In this document: positions 31,020-42,382 of the stretch, one piece after another
Position numbering within the stretch: position 1 is the stretch's first letter
How the letters are laid out: every line of letters begins with the position of its first letter
Translations under genes and position numbers: made by a program
The notes under the pieces: generated by a model
Told to the model about the DNA's origin: nothing
Seen by the model: the letters and a program-made list of their open reading frames with translations, nothing else
Databases searched by the model: none
From: Hydnum rufescens UP504
Taxonomy: Eukaryota > Basidiomycota > Agaricomycetes > Cantharellales > Hydnaceae
NCBI GenBank assembly: GCA_014904985.1
Contig: MU129071.1
Coordinates: 13,220-77,219 of the forward strand
Direction of reading: 5' to 3'
Length of the DNA stretch: 64,000 nucleotides

Positions 31020-31116
31020 CTAAAATAATAAATAATACATTAAGTAAAAAAAAAAAACAAGAAAAGCCATGCAAAAGGAGCAGCCTATGCTGCTCCTCTT
31101 GCATGGTTGTACTCAC
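31020..31116 (-). other. Array 2 intron-like module 2
   Basis: Donor AAG/GTGAGT at 31116, hairpin A 31069-31104, branch-like TTACTTAAT, acceptor TTTTAG at 31020. Confidence 0.65.
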
Positions 31117-31260
31117 CTTAAAATTACCACACACCCACTGAAGTGGGTGTGTGGTACTTGTTTTTTGCACCATGATTGTGGGTTCTTGGATTGGGTTGCA
31201 GGTTGTGGGTGGCTGTGCACATCCCTTTTTTGTGCAGGGGTTTTCACACTGGGAGAGGGC

Positions 31261-31377
31261 CTAGATCAATCAGTAAATAACACATTAATTTTTCTAAAAA
31301 AAAACAAAGGAAGCACCAAAAGAGCAGCTTTTGCTGCTCTTTTGGTGCTTTCATAGGTCTTGTAATTGAAAACTTAC
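31261..31377 (-). other. Array 2 intron-like module 3
   Basis: Donor GTAAGT at 31377, perfect hairpin A 31313-31348 (GCACCAAAAGAGCAGC stem), acceptor TGATCTAG at 31261. Confidence 0.65.
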
Positions 31378-31529
31378 AGGGTATTACCACACACTTGCCA
31401 CAGTGGGTGTGTGGTACATGGTTTCATTGATCACCATGTTTGGGGGGCAGGCCCTCTCTGCTTGGGTGGCTGTGTATACTGGGGCTCACCTGTGTGCTCA
31501 TCAGGTGGGTTTTCATGGGGGGAAGGAAC

Positions 31530-31628
31530 CTAGAACAATAAATAATAATATATTAGTAAAAAAAGAAAACAGAGGTGCCAAAAGAGCAGCTTCTGCTGCT
31601 CTTTTGGCACCAATGCAATTAGACATAC
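31530..31628 (-). other. Array 2 intron-like module 4
   Basis: Donor TAG/GTATGT at 31628, perfect hairpin A 31574-31611, branch TTTACTAATA, acceptor GTTCTAG at 31530. Closest sibling of module R4 of the foldback element. Confidence 0.75.
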
Positions 31629-31779
31629 CTAATATTACCACACACCTGCCAAAGTGGGTGTGTGGTACACAGGTTTGTCAATTGTCATTTCGGGGGGTGG
31701 GCCCTTTGGGCTTGGGTGGCTGCACATACTGGGGCTTGCCCATGTGCTCATCAGGCAGGTTTTCACAGAGGAAAGGAGC

Positions 31780-31880
31780 CTAGAACAACAAATAATAATC
31801 CATTAGTAAAAAAAAAGAAAATAAAGGTGCCAAAAGAGGAGCTTCTGCTGTTCTTTTGGCACCAGTGGGATGAGATGTAC
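31780..31880 (-). other. Array 2 intron-like module 5
   Basis: Donor TAG/GTACAT at 31880, hairpin A 31826-31863 with two changes, branch TTTACTAATG, acceptor GTTCTAG at 31780. Confidence 0.7.
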
Positions 31881-32017
31881 CTAATATTACCACACACCTG
31901 CTTCGGCAGGTGTGTGGTACCAATTTTGCACCCTGGTCATGTGCTTTGTACTTGGTTTTGCATACAGAAGGGTGTCCATTGGGGTGGGTTGTCATTTTGG
32001 GAGGCTTGATTTGAATC

Positions 32018-32126
32018 CTACAATGATAGTGTATGTTAGTAAAAAAATTCGACATGATGCAAAAGGAGCAGCTTGTGCTGCTCCTTTTGCATCACTGTGC
32101 ATATAGAAATTTAACAAAAAATTTAC
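32018..32126 (-). other. Array 2 intron-like module 6
   Basis: Donor AAG/GTAAAT at 32126, perfect hairpin A 32056-32093, branch TTTACTAACA, acceptor ATTGTAG at 32018. Confidence 0.7.
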
Positions 32127-32229
32127 CTTGTTGTACCACACACCCACAGAAGTGGGTGTGGTACTCATTTGTGCCATGCATTCAGTTTTGGTCTGGGGGT
32201 TGGCAGGGGTTGTGGGCAGGTGAAAATCC

Positions 32230-32322
32230 AGGAATAATGTGTTAGTAACAGAAAAAAATAAAAAAATAAAGCTATGCAGAAGGAGCAGCATACACTGCTC
32301 CCTTTGTGTGATTATACTTATC
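32230..32322 (-). other. Array 2 intron-like module 7 (decayed)
   Basis: Hairpin A 32275-32308 has mismatches, the donor reads ATAAGT in place of GTAAGT, and the acceptor is lost (TTCCTGG). The branch-like TTACTAACA remains. Confidence 0.5.
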
Positions 32323-32511
32323 TTCAAATTACCCCACACCTGCCGAAGCAGGCGTGTGGTTCATCTGGGGTCCCTGGGCCTTGTTGTGCATCCTTGTTTC
32401 TGGGTTTCATTTTGTGGGTCACATTTGCAACTCTCCATTGGTGGGTGCATTGTCATTTCTGATGGGGGGGGGTTCGTTTGGCATGTGGTTCAGGCGAGAG
32501 CCTAGAATAAA

Positions 32512-32606
32512 GAATTATTAGTTAAGAAATTAAAAGTGATGCAAAAAGAGCAGCTTTCACTGCTCTTTTTGCATGGCTGCATCTATTAGGGGGGGATGAG
32601 ACTCAC
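32512..32606 (-). other. Array 2 intron-like module 8
   Basis: Donor AAG/GTGAGT at 32606, hairpin A 32541-32572, branch TTAACTAAT, acceptor TATTCTAG at 32512. Confidence 0.7.
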
Positions 32607-32692
32607 CTTAAATATACCACACCTGCCACAGCAGGTGTAGTTCCTGGGCCCACTCATTGGGTGGCCTGTCATTGGTTTTGATCTGGAGTAAT

Positions 32693-32785
32693 AAAGGCTA
32701 TGTTAGTATAAAGATTCACAGCAGCACAAAAAGAGTAGCTTGCACTACTCTTTTGTGCTATTGTATTTACTGAGACAAAAATTAC
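32693..32785 (-). other. Array 2 intron-like module 9
   Basis: Donor AAG/GTAATT at 32785, hairpin A 32723-32759 (AGCACAAAAAGAGTAGC variant), branch TATACTAACA, acceptor CTCCAG at 32693. Confidence 0.6.
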
Positions 32786-32837
32786 CTTATGACACACCCA
32801 CATCAGCAGGTGTGTGGTCCTGTGGTCATGGTCATGC

Positions 32838-32893
32838 ACTGTTGCTGCTGCTGCTGCTGCTGTTGCTGTTGCTGTTGTTGCTGTTGCTGTTGT
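32838..32893. repeat. TGC/TGT trinucleotide microsatellite
   Basis: About 18 consecutive GCTGTT/GCT-type triplets just inside the right end of array 2. Confidence 0.85.
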
Positions 32894-33111
32894 GTCATGG
32901 TCGTGTGGTCGCATTTCTGTTGCTGGGTGTGGCTGCATTATAGAAGAAGGGTTGGGAGCTCCGATGACTGTCAAATCAAAATCTGGTTCAGCCAGTGTGT
33001 AGATGGGAGACTGTGTTTCTGTTTTTCAAATGGGTTGGTTCGCTTCAATGGTTGATCACTCTCTGCAAGATATGTATGTGTTTATTGGAGAATGGAATGT
33101 GATATGGACTA

Positions 33112-36100
33112 AGGTAGGTGACATACATAAGTCATCACTTCCAGAAGCAAACCATTTCAAAATAAGCACACATCTCCCAGAGTTGCCACAACCACTTTTG
33201 TGTTATTTGGCCACCTAGGACATGTAGATAGGATGTATTTCTACAACTTCTTGGTCTCAGAATGTCCATATATAGCAGGGATCAGAAGTTATAATGCAAG
33301 TGGTTTGTAATGTTGGAGATCAACTTCTTTATGCTTCCAAATTGCGGCAATGCAGTTGAGCTAATTTAGGTTTGGATCATTTTGCACTCCGGAGTGGGCC
33401 AAATGTATTGATTATATAATATGCTTTCCTAATTTGGAAAGCCCCGCTCACATTGCCCTAGCCCCCCCTGCCTGTCTATGGCTCTCAGGAAGAAGCATAA
33501 GCATGCTCAGAACTTGGGAGCATACTCCCAAAGGAGGGTAAGGGACATATTCATGATCTCAGACACTTTTTCAAACCTCACTGCTGTTGAGTTTCAGAAT
33601 CTGAATTTGGCCCAACCACCCACCCCTCCACTCCCCTACCTCCCCCCACTCTATCACATAGACCAGTTCTGGTCCACTCCAGCAATTCAGAGTTTTCCTC
33701 AGATTTTGGACTTGATTCTGACTCTGATGACATTTCTTCAGACATCTTGGATGATGTTGACTTGGTTCATATGGCCCCGACCACAGAAGATATGTTCAAA
33801 ACACATCTGTTTGATGCCCAGAAGACTCTAGAGAAGCTTTCAAATGTCTGCAGTCACATATCTGGCCACAGGGTGAAGTACTCAGGTGCCACTTTGAATG
33901 GCAAGCATGCAATATGGACACAATATCTAGACCAGAGGAAGAAGAAGAACCTTGATCACCAAATTGAGGAGATGAAGAGGAAGACTGCTTATGACCACAA
34001 GAAACGTGCAATAAACCATTATTTCTCCCCAAAATGCAATATCACCTCCTCTGCCCCCGCCCCTGCCATTGATACTGATCTCCTTGATGTTGGATTTGAC
34101 AATCCTGGGTTCTCTGAGATGCCACGAGTACAAACCCAGCCCCCCGATGTCAATAATTCAATTCCATCCTTACCAATATCTTCTCCTCAACTCCCCACTC
34201 TCAGCCCCATGATGGGGGATGGGACAGATTCTGAGGAGGGCCTCAATGGTCCCGATAGGACCACACACTCCATTTGTCCATTCATTTCCGCACCTAAAAG
34301 AGAGGATGCAGCTGTGGCTGCTGCCCAACTTGAGAAGGTCGTGCGGCCTCCCCGAAATAAAGGTGCAGGCCACAAGGATCCAGGGCTGGATTTGCCATCC
34401 CAGATGTGATATGAGCAGATGCTCATGGTCTTACGCGCATACGGAACTAAGGCAATGGCCTTCACCAATGAGAAAGGCTGGATTGAGGCATCACAATGGG
34501 TTTCAGCTGCATGGAATAGAGGTGACTCTTATGCATTGTGCCTTCAGAAGTGGTGTTGCATATACATGTCAGACCTCACAACACTGCCAAGGAATATATA
34601 TGGGACATGGAAGTCATCAATACTCCTTATGGATGAGGATCTCAGAGATGACATCCAGACTCGCCTTCATGGTATCAGGCCTTACATTGCTGCCATGGAT
34701 ATTGTGCAATTCTTGAGCACTCCAGAGATGAAGATGCAACTATCAAACAAGCCAATCTCACTTTGCACTGCACAGCGCTGGCTTTGCATTATGGGCTACC
34801 ATTGGCAGAAGGAATGGAAAGGCCAGTACTCCGACAGCCATGAGCATGAGGATGTCACATGATATCACCAGAGCATGTTTTTGCCAGCTATGGCAGAGTA
34901 CGCAAAGTCAATGTGGAAGTGGGATGATGAGGGTAATGAGGAAGTTCCTGCATTGCCCCCTGAACAATGGACCATTGTCTGGTTCCATAATGAATCAATC
35001 TTCTATGCTCACGATCACCCCAAAGTTCACTGGGTTCACAATTCCAAGTCTGCCAAGCCATATGCCAAGGGAGATGGTGCCTCTCTGATGGTTGCCAACT
35101 TTGTATCTGCCGACTATGGCTGGCTGTGAGGAGACGACTCCGATGCTTGTGTTACACTTAAGCCTGGCAAGAACTGTGATGGATATTTCTCTAATGAAGA
35201 AGTACTGCAGCAAGCCACTCAGGCAATGGATGTCTTGTGCCAAAAGTACCCAAATGAGAGGCATGTTTTCATCTTTGACAATGCTCGTACACATGCTAAG
35301 CGCGCTGAGGACACACTCTCTGCTCTCCATATGCCTCGTAACCCCAAGCATTGGGGTATTACTGTCCCCACTCGCGATCCAACTGGAAAAACCCTCCATC
35401 TCCCTAATGGCAAGCCACACACCAAGATCAAATGCATGGCTGACACAACTTTCAATGGCTGACAACAAACTCTTTACTTCCTGGATGATCACCCAATGCA
35501 CCCTGGCAAATTCAAGGGAATGGTGCAGATTTTGAAAGAGCATGGACATCTGAATGTTAATTCCTTCATGTGCAGTGTCCGAACTTCAGCTGCTGGTCTA
35601 TTGCCAACAACAGCTGCTGTTGTCAGAACATTCTTTTTTGTTCAGACGACTTCATCAATATTCCGTGCCTGCTAATGACACATTGCCAAGCCAGAGGCTT
35701 CAATGTGCTGTTCCTACCAAATTTTCATTGCGAGTTGAACTTCATTGAACAGGTGTGGGGCTATGCCAAGCGGGAATATCGAGAAGCACCACCATCTTCG
35801 AGGATTGAGGATGTTGAAAAGAACTCGAAGGCTGCACTCGATATGGTCTCCATACTTTCAATGCAGTGGTAGGTGACTCCGGGTCTTGAATCCCCACCAC
35901 AGATCCATCTGATTCACATCTTTAGGTTCTCAAATTGGTCTCTGCAGTACATGGATGGATATCAACGTGGATTGGATGGCCGAGAAGCTGCATGGGCCAC
36001 AAGAAAATATCACGGGCACTGTCAGATGCCTGCAGATGCAACACAGGAGATGATATGGGAGTGGATGGCCTCAAAATCAGCCCAATAATTCCTGTACATA

Positions 36101-36240
36101 CATGAAAAACTCAAATGTTGCCTTCAGACTTGGTTATGGCCTCCAGACTCAAACTAAGAATCAGCACTCAATGATTTTTGCTGTGCACAGCCACATCGGC
36201 ATTAGCTGGCATAGTGATGACTTATGTGTGTCGCCTACCT
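33112..36240 (+). mobile_element. IS630/Tc1-mariner type transposon in the E1R LTR
   Basis: A 3,129-bp element with terminal inverted repeats AGGTAGGTGACATACATAAG (left) and AGGTAGGCGACACACATAAG (right, complement), flanked by TA on both sides (33110-33111, 36241-36242). The uninterrupted LTR copy at about 30150-30180 shows a single TA at this point, confirming a TA target duplication. It carries one transposase gene on the plus strand. Confidence 0.93.
33478..36088 (+). pseudogene. IS630/mariner-type DDE transposase
   Basis: Codons from 33747 to about 35560 stay in one frame, interrupted only by TGA (34407, 34860, 35127, 35460). The DDE fold is clear: TIVWFHNESIFYAHD, then HVFIFDNARTHAKRAEDTL, then FHCELNFIEQVWGYAKREYRE (35730-35790). 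The first block normally reads HDES in this mushroom family; here it is HNES, so the first catalytic Asp appears changed to Asn. A frameshift lies near 35565. A probable intron at about 35869-35922 (GTAGGTGACT to TTTAG) joins the last exon, MDGYQRGLDGREAAWATRKYHGH. The N-terminal region (33478-33830) is low-complexity and its frame uncertain. The copy is inactive. Confidence 0.85.
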
Positions 36241-37541
36241 TAGCAATAGTCAATGATATACTGTATCATAGATGCTTATAGGAAGGCTTATATGTGGGAT
36301 GCTTATGGAAAGGCTTATACATCTGAGATGCTTATAGAAAGGCTTATACATGTTCATGTTGTGTTTGTTCATTTACTGATATTTGTGTGTCCTTGTTTAC
36401 ATCCTCCCAGTCGAAATGCAGATATCTGTGGGCTATAGAATGGTCAGTGCTTGGTTAGTTTTGTTAGTATGCTTCAATCTTCTTTCCTGACTCATATTTC
36501 GTTATGCTTACTTTTTTCCTTGCATGTCCAGCAACTCTAACCTTAGGTTCTGCAACTATCCTTGGCTTCAGTATTTCGCATAGATGGCTGCCAGTAGCTT
36601 GGTCTTAACAACCTTGAAGATGACTTAGCTCCAGATGGCTTTAGATAGACAGTTCTTTAGATTATAAGCAGAATTGTTGACAGTAGTAGACAGTGGTTGA
36701 TTTCCAGAGTGAGGAGATGGGGGGGAACAAGAAAATCTGCTAGCTTATATACCTATCTGAAGGTGGCTGTGCATGGAGCAAGAACAAAAGAGTAATAAAG
36801 CTGTGAGATCATAGTGGAGTAGAACAAAAGAGCAGTCAAGAAATGATGTCATAATGCGGTCATAGCTGAGTCATCCATAGAGTGTGATGTCATAGTGATG
36901 TTATAGTGATGTCATTCATAAAGAGAACAAAAGGATTCATAAAGGGAATGATGTCACTAATTTGCTGAGCTTGTGGAGTGGTTGGAGCATGATGTCACTG
37001 GTCTTGTGATGTGTTTTGGGGCTCATGGGAAGTGAAATTAAGGGACATCTCCGGGTTCTGGAGATTAATCTGAGCATAGTCCAGTGGTTAAGGTGTTTTT
37101 GTTACTGGTTAATAAAAGGAACAAGTGCATGGTGTGGGATTTGATGCAGAGACAGCAGTTTGCATCCGTAATAGGCATGCTTAATACCATTCAATGTGGA
37201 TCTTTACCAGCTTTCTGGGCGCAGTGGTTCCGAGCAGATCAGATGTGAACTGACAGAGAAATTCATTTTTTACTGATGGGTGTTGATTCTAATAGTAATA
37301 TTGTTCTGTAGAGTTCAATTTTGATCTGTTCTTTGCGTGCTCAGTACCGTTGGATGCAGATTCGTTATATCTTTCTAGGCGTGGTTGTTCCGAGAGGATT
37401 GAATGCAAACTGACAGAGGTATTCATTTTTTACTGGAAGTCCTGGATTTTAATAGTGAAATTGGCCTGGAGAGTGCAGTTTTGGTCCATTTGACTTGTGT
37501 TTGGTACCGTTCGAAAGGTGTGAATCATAGCTTTCTAAGCG

Positions 37542-39573
37542 TTATATGGGTGTACCTCTCCGATCAAAACTGGCAGAGTTATAAAATGAATTTGGTTTCT
37601 GCGCATAGCCATAATTAATCTCATAATCAGTCATGTGATCATCCAATGGCTGGAAGTAGTGTAATTTCGCATTTTCTGATACTGGATGTTTTTGTCTTCC
37701 ACAGATGGTGAACACTTTTAATTGCAGCCCCTTGCAATGCCCTTTGCCTTTCTTGACAGTCATACGATTGAGATCTGACCATGCCTCCTTGTGTAGAACC
37801 ACCATGTCCATCCTTCAAACCAAAGTGAGATTTCTTGTGAGTTTACATTTCAAATTTGGTGATAGAAGTCACTTATTGTTGGGTAAGGATCTTTAATATC
37901 TGCATTTTTAATAGCTTTTCCTTTGTATTATCCTAGGATTTTTAAGTGAATACCCACTTTGAATGGCATTGTTCAGGTGGAGGTCAAGAGCATCTGTGGA
38001 GAAGGTATGGTGGGGTACAGACATGTTTTCTGGAATGCAGAGGAGAAGGACAAATTCGATTTCAAGATCGTGGCGTAATGAGGGTTGATTGTTATGCAGT
38101 TCTCCAAACTCATATGTTGTCCAGTTGACCCTTTTTGTCTTTATAACGCCATCGTATGTAACTTGGGGATTTGGATAATAGCAGATAATCATGTGGGGTT
38201 TGAGATGGGTGAATGGTTCTGGGTATGGGTAATCGAATTGCCGATATATAATTGTGTGAAGTTCCAATGGCATGGTGAACACTTTTTGATTCGTGCCTTG
38301 AGGATAGTCATTCGATTTGCTTTTATGTCACTTTTGCATCTGCAGATCAATAATCATGTGTCCATTTAATCTCACTTAGGTTTTTCATGGGTTCGAATTC
38401 CTTCATTGATGTGCAGGGTCATTTTCATTCATATTTTGCTGTCAGCTTCTCATATGTCAATGTCATCAGGGGACAGGTAGAGGCAGCATTTTATTTTGAA
38501 GAGAATCAAACAGTGACAGGGATTGTGTGGGTGAAGTATGGGTCTGGGCACTCATCCTCCATTTTGCCAAATACTACGAGGATGAGGTGGATTCAAATGA
38601 GAAGGTGACCATCTGAACTGAGGTCCTTGATTTGGATTTGGCTTAAGTAGGCATAATAGAATTGATCAGTGTCCTTTTTGATATCTGGATAGAATATGCT
38701 GAATTCTCCTACATGTAGTGCCAGGTAGTGTGAGTTGTGGTTGGTTACTAGTGCTCCGAGGCCAATTTCAGTTTCTTCCATTGTTGCAAAGTCCTGACAT
38801 GAGAGAGGAATTTGATTGGCAGTCAAATTCGAATTATTGCCTGAGTTCTTGATACTGCCTGAGCTCCTGAATGTTTAATGAACGTCCTTAATAATCACAG
38901 TTTTTTACATACTGGTTAAACTCATGGCTTTTCAAGGATGTAGTGGGAGTTTTTAGAATTGCAGATGAAGGTGTGTGGTCCATGTTTTTCAATGACTTTT
39001 GTATCCAGTTGTTCAGTTTTGACACATGACAGACCCGCTGTTTATGTTCTCCTTTTCCATTTATGGTGTTTTTCATTTGCCTGTCATTTTCGTGATAGAG
39101 GAAGATTTTTATTTTGAGAGACAATTCAACAATGACGATGATGGTTTATTTGGGAGGGTGATGGGTGAATGTAGGAAGGTAGACCATTGCTCTATCAACA
39201 TTCCCATATACTGCCATCCTTATCTGCACCTTTACATGAAAATCAGAGTCATTGGAGTATTCTTGAGTTACACAATATGATTCGAGGTGGGCAATCATAT
39301 ATGTTTGGATTGTGGTTGTTGTGTTGGGGCAAAAGTAACCCTTTGTCCAATGTGAAGATTTAGGATTGGGTCATTTCGGTCCCTGACATGCTGTATGAAG
39401 AAAATCATATATCCTGTTGTATCGTCCGGGATGTATACATTGTCAAGGTCGGATGGGAGTTCTGTGTGAGTTTCGGAAATGCCATTGGTGAGTATGTTGG
39501 TAGGCATATTTGACGGTGTTCTACCCCTTTTTAGGTAAGCATTTATCCAAGTTGTGTTGTTTTTGACATACAT
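37542..39573 (-). pseudogene. ORF B of the E1 retroelement, E1R copy
   Basis: Unrecognised. It starts MYVKNNTTWINAYLKRGR at 39573. Blocks in changing frames follow: MIFFIQHVRDRNDPILNLHIG, SLSCQDFATMEETEIGL (38740-38820), FYYAYLSQIQIKD, MPLELHTIIYRQFDYPYPEPFTHLKP (38180-38275), and a final block HPVSENAKLHYFQPLDDHMT ending SFDRRGTPI and TAA at 37542. The final block crosses the LTR start at 37703, so the last 54 codons are LTR sequence. Frame changes may be indels or short introns. No transmembrane span is visible and I cannot assign a function. Confidence 0.6.
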
Positions 39574-40215
39574 TCTTTTAGAGTCAGTGGATGGGATGAG
39601 GAAAGAGGATTTTGTGTGAGAAGTGCTTTTTATGAACGGATTTGAGATGATCTAGACTTGAGAGGACCTTTGGATTTTCAGGGCACTCAGTTTGGTTTTG
39701 GGTTCAGGTTTGGGTTTGGGTTTGGGAAAATTTTGATTAATTGACCATTGTTTTTGTTTACCAGTTTAAGTCACGAGTCTTCTAATTAGGGTGGTTTTGT
39801 TGTTACGGATTTGTGAAATTTTGGTTTTTATGGGTTATGTCTTTGTTTCTTTGTTATAACTTTATTTTGACTTTTCTTTTGATTTTGATTGATTGATTTT
39901 TTGTTTTTTTGACAAGTTCACAAGTTCACATATCAGGCGAGGTTAGTTTTTAAAAGATTCAAGTAAACAAGAGAGCCTTCAGGCTTAGAGAATTTTTTGA
40001 GAGAATAGGGAACATTGATTTGCCTTTAGGCAACAAAGTTTTACATGGAGAGAGAAAGGAAAGATGAGAGAGGGGTTTTTCTTTTCAGGCGAGAGACATG
40101 GTATGTTGGGGCGAGCACATATTTTGTTTAATGAAGAGAGAGGACAGTGATGATTGGGGATTTGAGTTGGGCGAGGGATAGAGAGGGTTGGGAGAGCTTT
40201 AGATGTTGTGATGGT

Positions 40216-41586
40216 TTACCAGCCACTCGAGTCGTTGTCCGAAACAATTTCGATCCTGGGATTGGATGGTAGTTCCTTAAGCTTGAATTCAGTCATGGTA
40301 TCTTTGAACTCATCCCATTCATTATTTCGAAGGTCATACTGGATATCTTGGATGTGTACCATATAGTAAGTTGACATGCAGTCATCAGTCACAATAGCAG
40401 GGGCCATGTTGTGCGAGGTGGAAAGTGAGGCCAATAGCTGAGAGAGAGCAGGTGCAATGCATCAATGAAGAATGAAGGCGGAGTAGGGTGTACCCATACG
40501 ATGTTCTTGTCATATTATGTCGGCAGCCCGGATAAAAATACGGGCGAGATGGTCAACTTGCAAAGTGTGAAGGTACATGGATGGATAAAGAAGGTGATCT
40601 CACCAGGCAGATACATAGTATTCATTGTGGAGGAGCTTGAGGTCGCGTTTGTTGAGAACATTGGCTTTTGTGTTCAGTTCGGCTTCTCATTGGTGCAGGG
40701 TGGCCGAAAGAAGAGACAACAGGGGCGTGAGAGAGTCCATTTGCAGGTTATGATTCGCAATCGTGTGACTCAGCTGGTCTAGAAGATCTGCGTGGCATTT
40801 TATATCTTCGCTTTGCTGTATCTCATAGTTCTTCCGTACTTCTTCTAACTTTTGAGTGGCATTCTGTTCATGATCAATGATGGCTTGGCAATAAGAGGGC
40901 CATGCTCGGTACAAGTTGCTGTTCTTGCCAGGCCGCAGAATACTGATTGGGCGCTTGTGGAAGTTTCGTGGTGCGTGAGGGGGATGTGGAGGGGAATAAG
41001 AGAGGTGGAATGATGAATGAGTCGATCTGGTGGATGGTTCTGTGGAGGAGTCAAAGATTTCCTGAAGTTGCTGTGCAGTCAGGGTTGTAGGTCACTTGGC
41101 ATTCCCTTCCTTCACGTTTTGATTTGACAGGGCAATATTTTGTGATATAGGAAGAGGCATCTGAACAGTGCTGAGAGGAGGCAAGTTAAGAGGGATCCAC
41201 GTCTGTGGGTAGAAGTTATTGATGAAGGGGTGTAATGTGAGGCGGGGATCGAGCGTGCATTGGAAACTGAGACCCACGAGTTGGTTGACCTTGGAGGATT
41301 CATCGTTATTGTACTGTTTGACAATGGCACCTGAAGTATTTACAGAATCCAGCCAGAAACCCTGGTTTTGTGTCAGTTTGAGGTTCGTTCGCAAACCATA
41401 CTTTAGTCGTACCTCGCTAGTTTTATTTTCTTCTTTTTTGATGAGCGAAATGAAGACTGGATCATTGTTGGTCTTGGGACCAGCAGAAATCATAGATGTG
41501 GGAGAAGGGGCAGGCATGTGGATATATTCAAATATGTAGCCTTGAGTGGAAGATGTGGTCAAGTCGAAGTGAGCAGAGTTGGACAT
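40216..41586 (-). CDS. ORF A of the E1 retroelement, E1R copy (stop-interrupted, 456 codons)
   Basis: One frame from ATG 41586 to TAA 40216, interrupted by five TGA codons (first at 41094-41092, second at 40689-40687, then three between 40600 and 40460) and by no TAA or TAG. The protein starts MSNSAHFDLTTSSTQGYIFEY, has a Pro/Ser-rich middle, a likely coiled coil (HEQNATQKLEEVRKNYEIQQ region, 40700-40880) and a C-terminal HIQDIQYDLRNNEWDEFKDT motif shared with E1L. I do not recognise the family. Position, between pol and the 3' LTR and behind its own TATA box, suggests an accessory element protein. The coiled coil could suggest self-association; this is inference. Confidence 0.6.
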
Positions 41587-41666
41587 GGTAGAGAAGTGTG
41601 ATTTGGAGAAGCGTGTGATAGATGCAGATGGAGTGCTGAGGTACAGTTCATTAGTTTTCGTGTCAC

Positions 41667-41673
41667 TTTTATA
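41667..41673 (-). promoter_or_regulatory. TATA box ahead of ORF A (E1R)
   Basis: TATAAAA on the minus strand, 81 bp before the ORF A ATG (41586), at the same relative place as in E1L and E2. Confidence 0.5.
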
Positions 41674-42382
41674 GTTGTTGGACCTACCCCACACTCATGT
41701 TAGATGTTGCCCATATGTTTCCTTGTCGTAATATGGACATCATCTGGGGCAATTTGGTAGAGCTGTTGAGTGTATGTGCAGAACAATAGATACTGAAAAA
41801 AATAAGAAGGAAGGGTTGCCAGAGATCTATATTTCATAACTTAAAGCTTGAGTAGAGAATCAGAGACATGGAGGATCACATTGCTGCAGCACAGGAGGGA
41901 TCAGAAGAGGTGGGGCATTGATTTTTGGCATGGCAGTAGGTTTTTTATCATAGACCAGTAACAGTTGTTTGAATTCTGGCACTTTCCGTGACTCAACATT
42001 TTGTGGCTCCAGGGTGTCAATTCGAAATTTCTTTTTGGCCTCATGTTCATAGGGTCATCTAAGATCTATAGTTTTAGTTGTAGTCTTGTGATGCAGCTTG
42101 TAGAGATTGTTTCAGGGATTTCCTTTTTGAGAATAGATTTTTCCTTTTATGGACATTCTTCAGAGGATTCATAAGCAGATTCGGCGATCTGGGACTCCTC
42201 TGAGGGGTTCCCTAGGATTTCTTGGAGAAGGTTCCTTCATTTCCACTCCACAATGTTATTTTCCCAATAGCCCCACGAATCTGTAGCTCTTGGCAGCGGC
42301 CAAAGGTAGGTTCTCAATTGATTTTCCAGTCTGAGTGATACTGGGAAGAGTTGTTTCATTATTTTTGTTTCTCCTTCGTATT

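Larger units (their letters stand above)
30319..32937 (-). mobile_element. Second intron-module array (one arm, no terminal repeats)
   Basis: Nine hairpin-A modules on the minus strand, in an order comparable with the right arm of the foldback element. The left end (about 30347-30470, TATTATACTTATGCT..., GGGTCAG, ATTTATTTATTT) matches the complement of 5410-5515, so this is the same family in the same module phase. The hAT-type termini and the opposite arm are missing. The array lies between the facing 3' LTR ends of E1L and E1R. Exon-like segments in modules 4 and 5 keep a shared reading frame (EN-PDEH-G-PQY-QPPK). Three B palindromes without introns sit at the left end (30470-30645). Confidence 0.8.
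32938..37703 (-). repeat. 3' LTR of E1R, interrupted
   Basis: Starts TGTGGAAGACAAAAACATCC at 37703 and ends CTTCTTCTATAA at 32938. Without the insert 33112-36242 it is about 1.63 kb. It holds one TGAGTCA (about 36866) and five TGATGTCA words between 36840 and 37000. Confidence 0.75.

Noticed and set aside
37542..41586. ORF A or ORF B as an envelope gene
   Set aside because: No signal peptide, hydrophobic fusion segment or membrane anchor is visible in either.
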